Assembly: GCA_026706075.1 (NCBI GenBank)
Contig: JAPOZM010000002.1
Span: 122,526-186,525 of the forward strand
Length of the DNA stretch: 64,000 nucleotides
From: Gemmatimonadaceae bacterium
GTDB taxonomy: Bacteria > Latescibacterota > UBA2968 > UBA8231
Reading direction: 5' to 3'
This document shows positions 32,605-42,805 of the stretch, piece after piece. The notes under the pieces were generated by a model. That model had not been told where the DNA came from. It ran no database searches and saw only the letters and a program-made list of their open reading frames with translations. Position 1 is the stretch's first letter. The number at the start of each line of letters is the position of its first letter. The translations under genes were made by a program, and so were the position numbers.

Positions 32605-33534
32605 TCAGGCGGCGCAGGCCGAGAGGATCGCCTGGCCGCCGCCGGCCTTGACGCGCCCGGCCAGGTCGGCGCCCAGCGGCTCGGCGGCCTCCAGGGGCCC
32701 GCGTACCGAGTCGCGGGTCGAGTCGCGGCCGTCCGGGCTCAGCACGGCGCCGTCGACGCGCAGCCCGCCGTCCTCGGGCCGGCCCCAGGCGCCGATGGGG
32801 GTGCCGCAGCCGCCGCCGAGGCCGGCGAGGAAGGCGCGCTCGGCGGTGACCGCCGCCAGGGTCGGGGGGTGGCTCAGGGCCGCCACGAGTCCGACGCGGC
32901 CGTCATCGGCGCGCATCTGCAGGCCGAGGGCGCCCTGGCCCGGGGCGGGCAGCACGGTGAGGGGGTCGAGATGGCAGCTGATCTCCGCCTCGCGGCCGAG
33001 GCGCCGCAGGCCGGCGGCGGCCAGGACCACGGCGTCGACCTCCCCGGCGGCGACCTTGGCGAGGCGGGTGTCGACGTTGCCGCGCAGGTCGACGAAGGCC
33101 AGGTCGGGCCGGACCGCGGCCAGCTGCGCCCGGCGGCGGGCGCTGCCGGTGGCCACCGAGGCCCCCGCGGGAAGGTCATCCAGGCCGGCGCCCCCTCGGC
33201 TGACGAGGACGTCGCGCACGTCCTCGCGCTCGGGGACGGCGGCCAGCCGCAGGCGCGGGTCCATGGTGGTGGGAAGGTCCTTCAGGCTGTGGACGGCGAG
33301 GTCGACGCGGCCGTCGAGCAGGGCCCGCTCCAGCTCGGCGGTGAACACCCCCTGGCCGCCGATCTGCGACAGCGAGCGGCGGTCGACGTCGCCTTGGGTG
33401 CGCACCACGCGAATCTCCGTCGGCAGCTCGTCCCCGAAGCGCCCGGCCAGGGCGTCGCGCACGAGGCCGGCCTGCCTCGTGGCCAGGGGGCTGCCGCGGG
33501 TCCCGATGACGAGCGGTGGTGCGTCCGGTGGCAT
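32605..33534 (-). CDS. hemC: Hydroxymethylbilane synthase (porphobilinogen deaminase)
   Basis: The 309-residue protein has IGTRGSPLATRQAGLV at its start, GGQGVFTAELERALLDGRVD, AVHSLKDLPT with the catalytic region, GSARRRAQL and GGGCGTPIGAWG, whose Cys243 should carry the dipyrromethane cofactor. It joins four porphobilinogen units to hydroxymethylbilane in the cytoplasm, feeding the cobA-hemD protein 10 bp downstream. The ATG at 33534 precedes the motif by the usual distance. It is separated from glnA by a terminator hairpin and must have its own promoter within about 25 bp, or be read through. Confidence 0.95.
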   Translation of the reverse strand: MPPDAPPLVIGTRGSPLATRQAGLVRDALAGRFGDELPTEIRVVRTQGDVDRRSLSQIGGQGVFTAELERALLDGRVDLAVHSLKDLPTTMDPRLRLAAVPEREDVRDVLVSRGGAGLDDLPAGASVATGSARRRAQLAAVRPDLAFVDLRGNVDTRLAKVAAGEVDAVVLAAAGLRRLGREAEISCHLDPLTVLPAPGQGALGLQMRADDGRVGLVAALSHPPTLAAVTAERAFLAGLGGGCGTPIGAWGRPEDGGLRVDGAVLSPDGRDSTRDSVRGPLEAAEPLGADLAGRVKAGGGQAILSACAA

Positions 33535-33557
33535 GCTCAGGAATATAGGCCGGCATG

Positions 33558-33595
33558 AAAACAGGGGAGATCCCCGATGTTCGGGAACCTCCCCT
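33558..33595 (-). terminator. Intrinsic terminator after glnA
   Basis: On the minus strand CAGGGGAG and CTCCCCTG form an 8-bp outer stem (33562-33569 with 33588-33595) with further pairing of TCGGGA-type bases inside, followed directly by TTTT (33561-33558). It lies 31 bp past the glnA stop and 24 bp before hemC. Confidence 0.75.
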
Positions 33596-33625
33596 GGTAT
33601 CGACCCGCGGTGAGTGCGGGGTGGC

Positions 33626-35098
33626 TCAGACCATGTCGTAGTAGAGGGCGAACTCGTACGGGTGCGGGCGCAGGCGGATGGCGTCGACCTCCTCCTCGCG
33701 CTTGTAGGTGATCCACGCCTGGATCACGTCCTCGGTGAAGACGTCGCCCTTGAGCAGGAACTCGTGGTCCTCCTCCAGGGCCTGGATCGCCTCGTCCAGG
33801 GACGCCGGCGTCAGCGGCACCGAGGCGCGCTCCTCGGCCTCGAGATCGTAGATGTCCTTATCCATCGGCTCGCCCGGATCGATCTTGTTCTGGATGCCGT
33901 CGAGGCCCGCCATGAGCATGGCCGACATGGCCAGGTAGATGTTGCAGCTCGGGTCGGGGCAGCGGAACTCGATGCGCTTGGCCTTGGGGCTGGCCGAGTA
34001 CATGGGGATGCGCACGGCCGCCGAGCGGTTGCGCTGGCTGTAGGCGAGGTTGACGGGCGCCTCGTACCCGGGCACCAGGCGCCGGTAGGAGTTCGTCGTC
34101 GGGTTGGTGAAGGCCAGGATGGCCCGGGCGTGCTTGAGGATGCCGCCGATGTAGTAGAGGGCGGTGTCGCTCAGGCCGGCATAGCCGTTGCCCGCGAAGA
34201 GGGGGTTGTCGCCCTTCCACAGGCTCTGGTGGCAGTGCATGCCGGTGCCGTTGTCCTCGAAGAGGGGCTTGGGCATGAAGGTCGCCGTCTTGCCGTGCTT
34301 CCGGGCCACGTTCTTCACCACGTACTTGTAGATCATCATGCCGTCGCCGCACTGGACCATGGGGCAGTACTTGATGTCGATCTCCCCCTGGCCGGCGGTG
34401 CCGACCTCGTGGTGCTGCAGCTCGATGTCGAGGCCGCAGTCGATCATGGTGAGGACCATCTCCGAGCGGATGTCCTGCAGGGTGTCGTGGGGGGGCACCG
34501 GGAAGTAGCCGCCCTTGTACGGCGGCTTGTAGCCCAGGTTGCCCGGCTCCTCGGCGGCGCCCGAGTTCCAGCGGCCCTCCACGGAGTCGATGAAGTAGTA
34601 CCCGGAGTGGGCGTTCTGGTCGTACTGGATGCTGTCGAAGACGAAGAACTCCGCCTCGGGGCCGAAGTAGGCCGTGTCGGCGATGCCCGTCCCCTTCAGG
34701 TAGGCGTCGGCCCGGCGGGCGACGTTGCGCGGGTCCCGGCCGTAGTCCTCGCGCGTGATGGGGTCGACGATGTCGCAGATGAGAGACAGCGTCTTGTGCT
34801 GGGTGAAGGGGTCCATGAACGCCGTCGACGGGTCGGGCATGACGAGCATGTCCGACTCGTTGATCGCCTGCCAGCCGCGGATGCTGGAGCCGTCGAAGCC
34901 GAGGCCGTCCTCGAACATGTCGGCCTCGAACTCGTTCACGGGGATCGAGAAGTGCTGCCAGGTGCCCGGGAAGTCGACGAACTTGAAGTCGACCATCTGC
35001 ACGCCGTCGCGCTTGGCCTGGGCGACGACGGAGCGGCCCGAGGGGGCGCTCGGCGCCGCCGCCTTCTTCTTCCTTGGTGCGGTCTTGGTCTTTGCCAT
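33626..35098 (-). CDS. glnA: Glutamine synthetase type I (GSI-beta)
   Basis: The 490-residue protein starts at ATG 35098 with TAAGGAG upstream. It has [44 protein letters not shown] and [12 protein letters not shown], covering the ammonia, glutamate and ATP sites. [11 protein letters not shown] contains the tyrosine that is adenylylated in GSI-beta enzymes. The N-terminus carries an extra Lys/Ala-rich stretch (about residues 2-25) not usual in the family. It makes glutamine from glutamate, ammonia and ATP. It is the last gene of the amtB-glnK-porin-glnA set, with 124 bp before it that contains TATCAT as a weak own -10. Confidence 0.96.
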   Translation of the reverse strand: MAKTKTAPRKKKAAAPSAPSGRSVVAQAKRDGVQMVDFKFVDFPGTWQHFSIPVNEFEADMFEDGLGFDGSSIRGWQAINESDMLVMPDPSTAFMDPFTQHKTLSLICDIVDPITREDYGRDPRNVARRADAYLKGTGIADTAYFGPEAEFFVFDSIQYDQNAHSGYYFIDSVEGRWNSGAAEEPGNLGYKPPYKGGYFPVPPHDTLQDIRSEMVLTMIDCGLDIELQHHEVGTAGQGEIDIKYCPMVQCGDGMMIYKYVVKNVARKHGKTATFMPKPLFEDNGTGMHCHQSLWKGDNPLFAGNGYAGLSDTALYYIGGILKHARAILAFTNPTTNSYRRLVPGYEAPVNLAYSQRNRSAAVRIPMYSASPKAKRIEFRCPDPSCNIYLAMSAMLMAGLDGIQNKIDPGEPMDKDIYDLEAEERASVPLTPASLDEAIQALEEDHEFLLKGDVFTEDVIQAWITYKREEEVDAIRLRPHPYEFALYYDMV

Positions 35099-35202
35099 TC
35101 CTGTTCTCCTTACAGGGGATCGAGCGGAAGGGTGTGTTTCGCGGGAAACCGGAAAATGATAGGGCTTCCGCCCCGGGCGGGCCACCTGGAGCGGCGCGGC
35201 CC

Positions 35203-35220
35203 ACCCGGGGAAAGCCGGGT
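35203..35220 (-). terminator. Short hairpin after porin gene
   Basis: ACCCGG and CCGGGT pair over 6 bp with a 6-base loop directly after the porin stop. No T run follows, so it may only lower read-through into glnA or protect mRNA ends. Confidence 0.3.
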
Positions 35221-35222
35221 CC

Positions 35223-35888
35223 TCAGAAGCTGCGCCCGAAGACCAGGAAGCTGATCTCCGCGTCGGGGTTGAGGATGTACGAGGCGAAGTAGTCGCCGTC
35301 GGAGACGTCCAGGGAGATGCTCACCAGTCCCGGATCGCCCTCGGCGGCGCCGTCATTGGTGTAGACGCCGTTGCCGGCGCCGACGGTGAGGCCGACCTCG
35401 GTGTCGCCGGAGAGCGCCGCCAGCGGGATGGAGGCCTCCACCCAGAAGGAGTCGTCGGCGTCGCCGAGGAAGTTGAAGGCCGCCATGACGCTGGCCATGC
35501 CCAGATCCACGCCGGCCGACGCCTCGAGGACGTGGATCCCGTCCTCGTCGGAGAAGTTGAAGAAGTCGCCGGGCGCGCTGACCGGGAAGTAGTAGTCGGT
35601 TACGGTCACGGAGACCTGGCCGACCGAGTAGGTGACGTAGAGGTCGTTCTCGTTGGCGCCACCGCCGCTGATGGCCCACGAGGACCAGGCGCCGATCTCG
35701 ACGGCCTCCCTGGAGAAGGCGATGCCCGGCTGCACGCTGACGGCGTTGCCGAAGTCGGTGCCGCGCCAGACGTAGCGGCTGACCACGTCGGCGCCGATGC
35801 CGATCTCCGCCGGGGCGGCGGCGGGCCAACCCGCCGCGGCGATCGCGGCGGCCGCGGCGAGGGTGCGGGTGAGGGTTCGCATGCGCAT
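35223..35888 (-). CDS. Outer-membrane beta-barrel protein, TorF/Gcw_chp-like putative porin
   Basis: The start at 35888 (221 residues) has GGAGG 10 bp upstream; an in-frame ATG at 35906 and one at 35882 are alternatives. A signal peptide ends near APA (residue 28). The mature part begins [20 protein letters not shown], the typical opening of the Gcw_chp/TorF family, continues with alternating strands and ends in phenylalanine (VFGRSF) like outer-membrane barrels. It lies between glnK and glnA, and such porins are known beside glnK-amtB in other bacteria. Passage of ammonium or a small nitrogen source is inferred. Confidence 0.72.
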   Translation of the reverse strand: MRMRTLTRTLAAAAAIAAAGWPAAAPAEIGIGADVVSRYVWRGTDFGNAVSVQPGIAFSREAVEIGAWSSWAISGGGANENDLYVTYSVGQVSVTVTDYYFPVSAPGDFFNFSDEDGIHVLEASAGVDLGMASVMAAFNFLGDADDSFWVEASIPLAALSGDTEVGLTVGAGNGVYTNDGAAEGDPGLVSISLDVSDGDYFASYILNPDAEISFLVFGRSF

Positions 35889-35920
35889 GATGTCCGTTCC
35901 TCCCATTCGGTGGGGTGGGG

Positions 35921-36259
35921 CTACAGAGCGCTGTCCCCGGTCTCTCCGGTGCGCACCCTGACGGCTTCCTGCACGGGAACGACGAAGACCTTGCCGTCGC
36001 CGGTCTGGCCGGTCTTGGAGGCCTCGACGATGGCGTCCACGGCCTGCTGCCGGTCCACCTCCCGGACCGCCACCTCCACCTTGATCTTGGGAACGAAGTC
36101 TAGGGTATATTCGGCGCCGCGGTAGACCTCGCGGTGTCCGCGCTGGCGGCCGAAGCCCCGGACCTCCAGCACCGAGAGGCCGGCGATGCCGATCTCCGCC
36201 AGCGCCTGCTGCACCTTCTCCAGCGACGCGGGCCGCAGATACGCTTCGATCTTGACCAT
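35921..36259 (-). CDS. glnK: P-II nitrogen regulatory protein
   Basis: The 112-residue protein has the full P-II length. The T-loop GHREVYRGAEYTLDF places the uridylylation tyrosine exactly at Tyr51. GQTGDGKVFVVPV is the conserved C-terminal-loop segment that binds 2-oxoglutarate/ATP. It senses nitrogen and energy status, blocks AmtB and modulates GS control. It follows amtB by 24 bp, the classic pairing, hence glnK rather than glnB. A partner uridylyltransferase (GlnD) is expected elsewhere in the genome. Confidence 0.95.
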   Translation of the reverse strand: MVKIEAYLRPASLEKVQQALAEIGIAGLSVLEVRGFGRQRGHREVYRGAEYTLDFVPKIKVEVAVREVDRQQAVDAIVEASKTGQTGDGKVFVVPVQEAVRVRTGETGDSAL

Positions 36260-36283
36260 TTCTCTCTCTCCTCTGTCGCTGTG

Positions 36284-37627
36284 TCAGTTGGCGATGTACT
36301 GGAAGTCGGCGTAGGCCGGCTGGCCGTGCTCGCCCAGGTCGAGCCCCTCGTCCTCCTCCTCGGCGCTCACGCGCAGGCCCAGGGTGTGCTTGACCGCGGT
36401 GGCGAGGACGAAGGAGACGACGAAGGCGAAGAGGGCATAGGACAGGGTGCCGGCGATCTGCACGCCCACGGTGTGCCCGGGACTGGTGCTGAAGAGGCCC
36501 ACGGCGACGGTGCCCCAGACGCCGCAGACGCCGTGGACGGAGATGGCGCCCACCGGGTCGTCGACGCGCAGACGGTCGATGAGGACGATGGAGAACACGA
36601 CGATCACGCCGGCGATGAGGCCGATGAGGATGGCCCCCGTCCAGGTCACCGTATCAGCCCCCGCGGTGATGCCCACCAGGCCCGCCAGGATGCCGTTGAG
36701 GGCCATGGTGATGTCGGGCTTCTTCAGGTAGGCCATGGAGGTGAAGATCGAGGCCAGCCCCCCGGCGGCGGCGGCCAGCGAGGTGGTGACGAAGACGAGG
36801 GAGACGGCCGCCGGATCGGCGCTGAGGACGGAGCCGCCGTTGAATCCGAACCAGCCGAGCCACAGCAGGAAGACGCCGATCGTCGCCAGCGGCATGCTGT
36901 GGCCGAGGATCGGCCGCACCCGGCCGTCGGGGGTGTACTTGCCGAGGCGGGGCCCCAGGACGAGGACCGCCGCCAGGGCCGAGAACCCGCCGAAGGCGTG
37001 GACGATCGACGAGCCGGCGAAGTCGTGGAAGCCCATGGCGTCGAGCCAGCCGCCGCCCCACTTCCAGGAGCCGGCCACGGGGTAGCAGAAGGCGACCAGG
37101 ACCGCCGCGTAGATCATGAACCCGTTGAGCTTGACGCGCTCGGCCACGGCGCCGGAGACGATCGTCGCCGCGGTGGCCGCGAACATGGCCTGGAAGATGA
37201 AGTCGGCCCAGTAGGTGTAGTCGGCGTAGGCGGCGGTCAGGCTGGCCACCTCCTCGCTGAAGCCGATCGGCCCGAGGATCGCCAGGAAGCCGTTGAAGTC
37301 GCCGGGGTACATGGTGTTGAAGCCGGTCAGGGCGTAGGTGAGGATCCCGGCGCAGATGATGAACACGTTCTTGAAGAGGATGTTCACCGTGTTCTTCTGC
37401 CGGGTCAGCCCCGACTCGAGGGTGGCGAAGCCCAGGTGCATGACGAAGACGAGGGCCGCGGCGATCAGGATCCACAGGTTGTCGACCATGAACTTGGGGT
37501 AGACCAGGGGCATGCCCTGGAATCCCTCCATGGACGTGATCTCCGCCGCGTGGACGGGTGAGATGGCTCCGAGCAGGACCGCCGCCGCGGGCAGCAGTCT
37601 CCACGGGAGACGCCAGCGTTGGCACAT
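36284..37627 (-). CDS. amtB: Ammonium transporter
   Basis: I chose ATG 37627 (447 residues), behind AAGGAGG; an open extension to 37810 would include the promoter. A cleavable signal (LLPAAAVLLGAISPVHAA) precedes eleven membrane helices. The pore twin-histidines are in FHDFAGSSIVHAFGG (about residue 168 region) and ISVHGVCGVWGT. GVFLLWLGWFGFNGGS is a typical Amt segment. It moves ammonium across the inner membrane and is gated by GlnK, encoded next. Transcription most likely starts from the sigma-54 promoter 49 bp upstream. Confidence 0.95.
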   Translation of the reverse strand: MCQRWRLPWRLLPAAAVLLGAISPVHAAEITSMEGFQGMPLVYPKFMVDNLWILIAAALVFVMHLGFATLESGLTRQKNTVNILFKNVFIICAGILTYALTGFNTMYPGDFNGFLAILGPIGFSEEVASLTAAYADYTYWADFIFQAMFAATAATIVSGAVAERVKLNGFMIYAAVLVAFCYPVAGSWKWGGGWLDAMGFHDFAGSSIVHAFGGFSALAAVLVLGPRLGKYTPDGRVRPILGHSMPLATIGVFLLWLGWFGFNGGSVLSADPAAVSLVFVTTSLAAAAGGLASIFTSMAYLKKPDITMALNGILAGLVGITAGADTVTWTGAILIGLIAGVIVVFSIVLIDRLRVDDPVGAISVHGVCGVWGTVAVGLFSTSPGHTVGVQIAGTLSYALFAFVVSFVLATAVKHTLGLRVSAEEEDEGLDLGEHGQPAYADFQYIAN

Positions 37628-37675
37628 GGCCGCTTCTTCCTCCTTGGGGGGGTGTGAGGCTGTCGCCCGACCCTT

Positions 37676-37691
37676 AGCAATCCAGGTACCA
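37676..37691 (-). promoter_or_regulatory. Sigma-54 promoter of amtB-glnK-porin(-glnA)
   Basis: On the minus strand TGGTACC, four bases, then TTGCT match the sigma-54 -24/-12 consensus, with GG and GC exactly 10 bp apart. Transcription should start near 37665, about 38 bp before the amtB ATG. Confidence 0.8.
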
Positions 37692-37784
37692 CGCCCCGGA
37701 GACGACCGCTCCAGACCCTCCCAAGAGGCTGTTTTTACTCGATTTGCAGGATCTTGGTGCGCAGGTCTTCCCAAAGACGAATAC

Positions 37785-37826
37785 GACAATTTCGTCTCTT
37801 TTAGATCCAAGTGCGACGAATTTGTC
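37785..37826. promoter_or_regulatory. Paired palindromes, putative activator-binding enhancer for amtB
   Basis: GACAATTTCGTC (37785-37796) and GACGAATTTGTC (37815-37826) are 12-bp inverted repeats separated by 18 bp (centres 30 bp apart, about three helical turns). They lie about 125 and 155 bp upstream of the predicted sigma-54 start, normal enhancer distance, just past the stop of the activator gene. The same arrangement recurs at 39424-39465. Confidence 0.65.
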
Positions 37827-37847
37827 TCCTTCCCGGGTTCCTGGAGC

Positions 37848-39401
<1,554 letters not shown>

Positions 39402-39423
39402 CATCGCCTCCGTGGGGAATTGG

Positions 39424-39465
39424 GACAAAAGTGTCTCTTACAAATACCAAAGAGACAAATATGTC
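39424..39465. promoter_or_regulatory. Paired palindromes over the activator's own promoter
   Basis: GACAAAAGTGTC (39424-39435) and GACAAATATGTC (39454-39465) repeat the 12-18-12 bp geometry seen upstream of amtB; both 18-bp spacers begin TCTT on the plus strand. The outer site covers the predicted -10 of the activator gene and the inner one lies about 23 bp before its start codon, positions suited to autorepression. Confidence 0.62.
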
Positions 39466-39485
39466 GGCTGCCATCTGATCGTCAA
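39458..39485 (-). promoter_or_regulatory. Sigma-70-type promoter of the activator gene
   Basis: On the minus strand TTGACG (39485-39480), 16 bp, then CATATT (39463-39458). The -10 lies within the palindrome GACATATTTGTC. Confidence 0.45.
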
Positions 39486-39540
39486 GGGTCGGTCGCGGCC
39501 GGCCCCCCGCGGTCGGACGGCATGCGCTCCTCTGGCTCGA

Positions 39541-39569
39541 TTGACACTGCCGGGGGGCCGGGGTAACCT
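39541..39569 (+). promoter_or_regulatory. Sigma-70-type promoter of the UVR-motif gene
   Basis: TTGACA (39541-39546) is a perfect -35; 17 bp later stands TAACCT, a weak -10. The start codon is 30 bp downstream. Confidence 0.45.
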
Positions 39570-39598
39570 AGCCCCGGCCAAGGAAGAGACGAACCGCC

Positions 39599-40363
39599 AT
39601 GAGCGCAGACATCACCGGGTTGCTCGACGCCTGGGCCTACGATCCCGAGTCGAACGTGCGCAAGATCAAGGGCGCCGACGGCGTCGCCAAGATCCAGGTG
39701 CGCGTCGACCAGGGGGCCTTCCAGGGCATCCTCCAGCTCAACCTCGACGGCCGTCCCGACGGCCGCAGGCCCCACGACCACGACTTCGCCCTCGACCACT
39801 ACACGGCCGCCCTCAAGGACCACCGCGCCACCCACGGGGGCAGCGATCAGGACTTCCACCTCGACCGGGAGGTCTGCAAGGAGCTCTTCGACGAGAGCTC
39901 CCGCATCTACGGCCGCTACGTCTTCCTGCTGCAGATCAAGGAGTACCACCGCGTCGTGCGCGACACCGAGCGCAACATGGCCCTGTTCCGCTTCGTCAAC
40001 CGCTACGCCGCCCACGAGGACGACCGCAACAACCTCGAGAAGTGGTGGCCCTACATCCTGCGCATCGACGCCACGGCACGCGCCATGCTCGCCGTCGAGG
40101 AGGACGACTTCGACCACGCCATCGGCCGCCTGAACAGGGCGCGCCGGAGTATCGAGGATCTCGACGACGTCGACGCCGAGGAGTTCCACGCCGAGCGCGA
40201 GCGCTCCATCCAGGCCCTCGACGAGCTGGTGGAGGAACTCACCGGGCGGCGGCCCCTCAGCGAGAAGGAGCGCCTCCGCCAGGAGCTGGAGACCGCCGTC
40301 TCCCGCGAGGAGTTCGAGCGCGCCGCCGAGCTCCGCGACCAGCTGAACCAGCTCGACGATTGA
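39599..40363 (+). CDS. UvrB/UvrC-motif (UVR domain) protein
   Basis: The 254-residue protein ends with a UVR motif at about residues 217-252 (LRQELETAVSREEFERAAELRDQL), the helical hairpin through which UvrB and UvrC interact and which is also found in stress-adaptor proteins such as McsA. The first 200 residues are helical and acidic/aromatic, with no domain I recognise (NMALFRFVNRYAAHEDDRNN). There is no signal or membrane segment, so it is cytoplasmic. The ATG has AAGGAAGAG about 11 bp upstream. Its last codon overlaps a TTG start of the symporter gene (TTGA). Confidence 0.72.
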   Translation: MSADITGLLDAWAYDPESNVRKIKGADGVAKIQVRVDQGAFQGILQLNLDGRPDGRRPHDHDFALDHYTAALKDHRATHGGSDQDFHLDREVCKELFDESSRIYGRYVFLLQIKEYHRVVRDTERNMALFRFVNRYAAHEDDRNNLEKWWPYILRIDATARAMLAVEEDDFDHAIGRLNRARRSIEDLDDVDAEEFHAERERSIQALDELVEELTGRRPLSEKERLRQELETAVSREEFERAAELRDQLNQLDD

Positions 40364-41643
40364 CCGCCCCCGAGGCACCCCCCGCGGCCTCCGCGGCGGC
40401 GCCCGCCTGGTACCGCCGGCTGCACTGGCAGGTGGCCCTGGCCATGGTCCTGGGCACCCTCGCCGGGCTTGCCGGGGGCGAGGCCCTGGCCGCGGAACTG
40501 GGGTGGATCGGGCAGCTCTTCATCAAGCTGCTCAAGATGGTCATCGTGCCGCTGGTCCTGGCCTCCATCATCTCCGGCGTCGCCTCGGTGGGCGGCGCCG
40601 GCCTCGGGCGGCTCTTCGGCAAGACCCTGGGCTACTACCTGGTCACCAGCCTCCTCGCCGTCCTCACCGGGCTGGTCCTGGTCAACCTGATCAGGCCCGG
40701 CGCCGGCGCCGACCTCGGGGCCGCCGAGACCCGGCAGCTCCCCGACCTCACGGTGGTGACCTCCCCCGTCGACCTCCTCCTCGACATCGTCCCCGTCAAC
40801 ATCGTCGACGCCGCCTCCGAGGCGAAGATGCTCTCCATCATCTTCTTCGCCATCCTCGCGGGCCTCAGCATCGCCGGCCTGCCGCCCCGCCACCGCGACC
40901 CGTTGGCGAACCTCGCCGCCTCGGCCTTCCAGGCGATGATGCGCCTCACTTCGGGGATCATCCGCTGGGTGGCGCCCATCGGCGTGTTCTCCCTCATCCT
41001 CACCCTCGTGGGGACCACGGGACTGGGCTCCTTCAAGGCCCTGGGCCTCTACGCCCTGGTCCTGTGCCTGGGGCTGACCTTCCACCTCTTCGTCGTCCTG
41101 CCCCTGGTGCTGCGGTTCCTCGGCCGCATCGATCCGCGGATCCACTTCCGCAACATGGTGCAGCCCATGTGCATGGCCTTCTCCACCAGCTCCTCGGGGG
41201 CGACCCTGCCGGTGACGATCGACGCCGTGGAGCGCAAGGTCGGCGTCTCCAACCGCGTGACCTCCTTCGTCCTGCCCATGGGGGCCACCGTCAACATGGA
41301 CGGCACCGCCCTCTACGAGTGCGCCGGGGTGCTGTTCATCGCCCAGGTGATGGGGGTGGCCATGGGCCTGGAGCAGCAGGCGCTGATCGTGGTCACCGCC
41401 CTGCTCGCCTCCATCGGCGCCGCGGCGGTGCCGTCGGCGGGCCTGGTGGTGATCTTCATCGTCCTCGAGGCGGTGAACCTCACGGGGCCGCAGGTGGCCC
41501 TCATCGTGGGGGCCATGCTCGCCATCGACCGGCCCCTGGACATGTACCGCACCGTGGTCAACGTCTTCAGCGACTCGTGCGGGGCCGCCGTCATCGCCCG
41601 CTCCGAGGGCGAGACGGAGGTGGACACGGTGGTCCGGGCCTGA
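40360..41643 (+). CDS. Dicarboxylate/amino acid:cation symporter (DAACS family)
   Basis: The 427-residue protein probably starts at TTG 40360, overlapping the stop of the UVR gene; no ATG precedes the first helix. It has the GltP/DctA pattern: FIKLLKMVIVPLVLASIISG, FSTSSSGATLPVT (hairpin loop serines), MGATVNMDGTALYE (the NMDGT ion/substrate motif) and MLAIDRPLDMYRTVVNVFSD. About eight membrane helices and two re-entrant loops are expected. It takes up glutamate, aspartate or C4-dicarboxylates with Na+ or H+. Coupling to the UVR-motif gene is unexplained. Confidence 0.92.
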   Translation: MTAPEAPPAASAAAPAWYRRLHWQVALAMVLGTLAGLAGGEALAAELGWIGQLFIKLLKMVIVPLVLASIISGVASVGGAGLGRLFGKTLGYYLVTSLLAVLTGLVLVNLIRPGAGADLGAAETRQLPDLTVVTSPVDLLLDIVPVNIVDAASEAKMLSIIFFAILAGLSIAGLPPRHRDPLANLAASAFQAMMRLTSGIIRWVAPIGVFSLILTLVGTTGLGSFKALGLYALVLCLGLTFHLFVVLPLVLRFLGRIDPRIHFRNMVQPMCMAFSTSSSGATLPVTIDAVERKVGVSNRVTSFVLPMGATVNMDGTALYECAGVLFIAQVMGVAMGLEQQALIVVTALLASIGAAAVPSAGLVVIFIVLEAVNLTGPQVALIVGAMLAIDRPLDMYRTVVNVFSDSCGAAVIARSEGETEVDTVVRA

Positions 41644-41649
41644 AGCCCC

Positions 41650-42789
41650 TCAGGCGGCCGCCGCCAGGGCCGCCTCGATCTCCTCCAGCACCTCGGCATC
41701 GGTCTCGCGCTCCCGCGCATCGCGCAGGGCCTGCCTCGCCTCGCCGCCCCCGAGCTGGCCCAGGGCCCAGGCCACGTGGCCCCGCACCAGGGGCTCCTCG
41801 TCCCGCGCCAGGGCCCGCGCCAGGTGCGGCACCACCCGGCGGTCGCCGGCGTTGCCCAGGCAGACGGCGGCGTTGCGCAGCATGCCGCGGCGCTTGGGGC
41901 GCTTGGCCGGGTTGCGGCGGAAGCGCTCGTTGAAGGCGTCGCGGTCCAGCCCCAGCAGCTCCACCAGGTCCACCGGGTCGAGCCCCGGCCGCGGGTGGAA
42001 GGCCTCCTCCTCCGTGGCCGCGGCGCGGCGGTTCCACGGGCAGACCTCCTGGCAGATGTCGCAGCCGAGGACCCAGTCGCCGACGCCGCCGCGCAGTTCC
42101 CGCGGAATCGCCTCCTTCAGCTCGATCGTCAGGTAGGAGATGCAGCGCCGCGCATCGAGGACGTAGGGCTCGGGAAAGGCGTCGGTGGGGCAGGCCTCCA
42201 GGCACAGGGTGCAGGAGCCGCAGTGGTCGACCTCCGGCGAGTCGAAGGTCAGCTCGAGGGTGGTGACGATCTCGGCGAGGAAGAAGTACGAGCCGCCGCG
42301 GCGGTTGATGAGGCAGGTGTTCTTGCCCCACCAGCCGAGGCCGGCGCGGGCGGCCAGCTCGCGCTCGAGGACCGGCGCCGTGTCCACCGACCAGCGCCCC
42401 TCGCCGCCGCCGGCGCGCTCCCGCAGCGCCTCCCACAGGCCCTTGAGGCGGCTCTCGATCAGGCCGTGGTAGTCGTCGCCCCGGGCGTAGCGCGCGATCC
42501 GGCCCCGCGGCCGTCCGGGGGCCGGCTCCGGCTCGTCGGCGGCGGGGGGATCGTAGTGCATGCCGAGGCAGATGACGCTGCGCGCCCCCGGCACCCGCTG
42601 CCGGGGGTCGGCCCGGCCTTCGACGTTGCGCTCGAGCCAGGACATGCGGCCGGCGAAGCCGAGGGCCAGCCAGCGGGCGTAGAACCCGGCGCCGGCGAGG
42701 GGATCGGCCGGGGTGACCCCGAAGAGGCCGAAGCCCTGGCGCTCCGCCTCCTGGCGGGCGAACCGGGTCAGCGCCTGCCGATCGGACAC
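41650..42789 (-). CDS. queG: Epoxyqueuosine reductase with C-terminal HEAT repeats
   Basis: The 379-residue protein starts at GTG 42789. It carries the cobalamin-binding N-terminal domain (GFAGRMSWLERNVEGRADP), two 4Fe-4S clusters (CGSCTLCLEACP and CDICQEVCPWN) and, from about residue 285, HEAT-like repeats (HLARALARDEEPLVRGHVAWALGQLG) that hold the tRNA. It reduces epoxyqueuosine to queuosine in tRNA. It is the last gene of the uppS-cdsA-rseP-queG minus-strand run, 16 bp after rseP, and converges on the symporter gene. Confidence 0.93.
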   Translation of the reverse strand: MSDRQALTRFARQEAERQGFGLFGVTPADPLAGAGFYARWLALGFAGRMSWLERNVEGRADPRQRVPGARSVICLGMHYDPPAADEPEPAPGRPRGRIARYARGDDYHGLIESRLKGLWEALRERAGGGEGRWSVDTAPVLERELAARAGLGWWGKNTCLINRRGGSYFFLAEIVTTLELTFDSPEVDHCGSCTLCLEACPTDAFPEPYVLDARRCISYLTIELKEAIPRELRGGVGDWVLGCDICQEVCPWNRRAAATEEEAFHPRPGLDPVDLVELLGLDRDAFNERFRRNPAKRPKRRGMLRNAAVCLGNAGDRRVVPHLARALARDEEPLVRGHVAWALGQLGGGEARQALRDARERETDAEVLEEIEAALAAAA

Positions 42790-42805
42790 ACCCGGCCCCG
42801 CGAGG

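Noticed and set aside
35099..35222. A second sigma-54 promoter before glnA (TGGCCCG, four bases, GGGC)
   Set aside because: GG and GC have the right spacing, but the TT before GC is replaced by GG and the stretch is simple GC-rich sequence.
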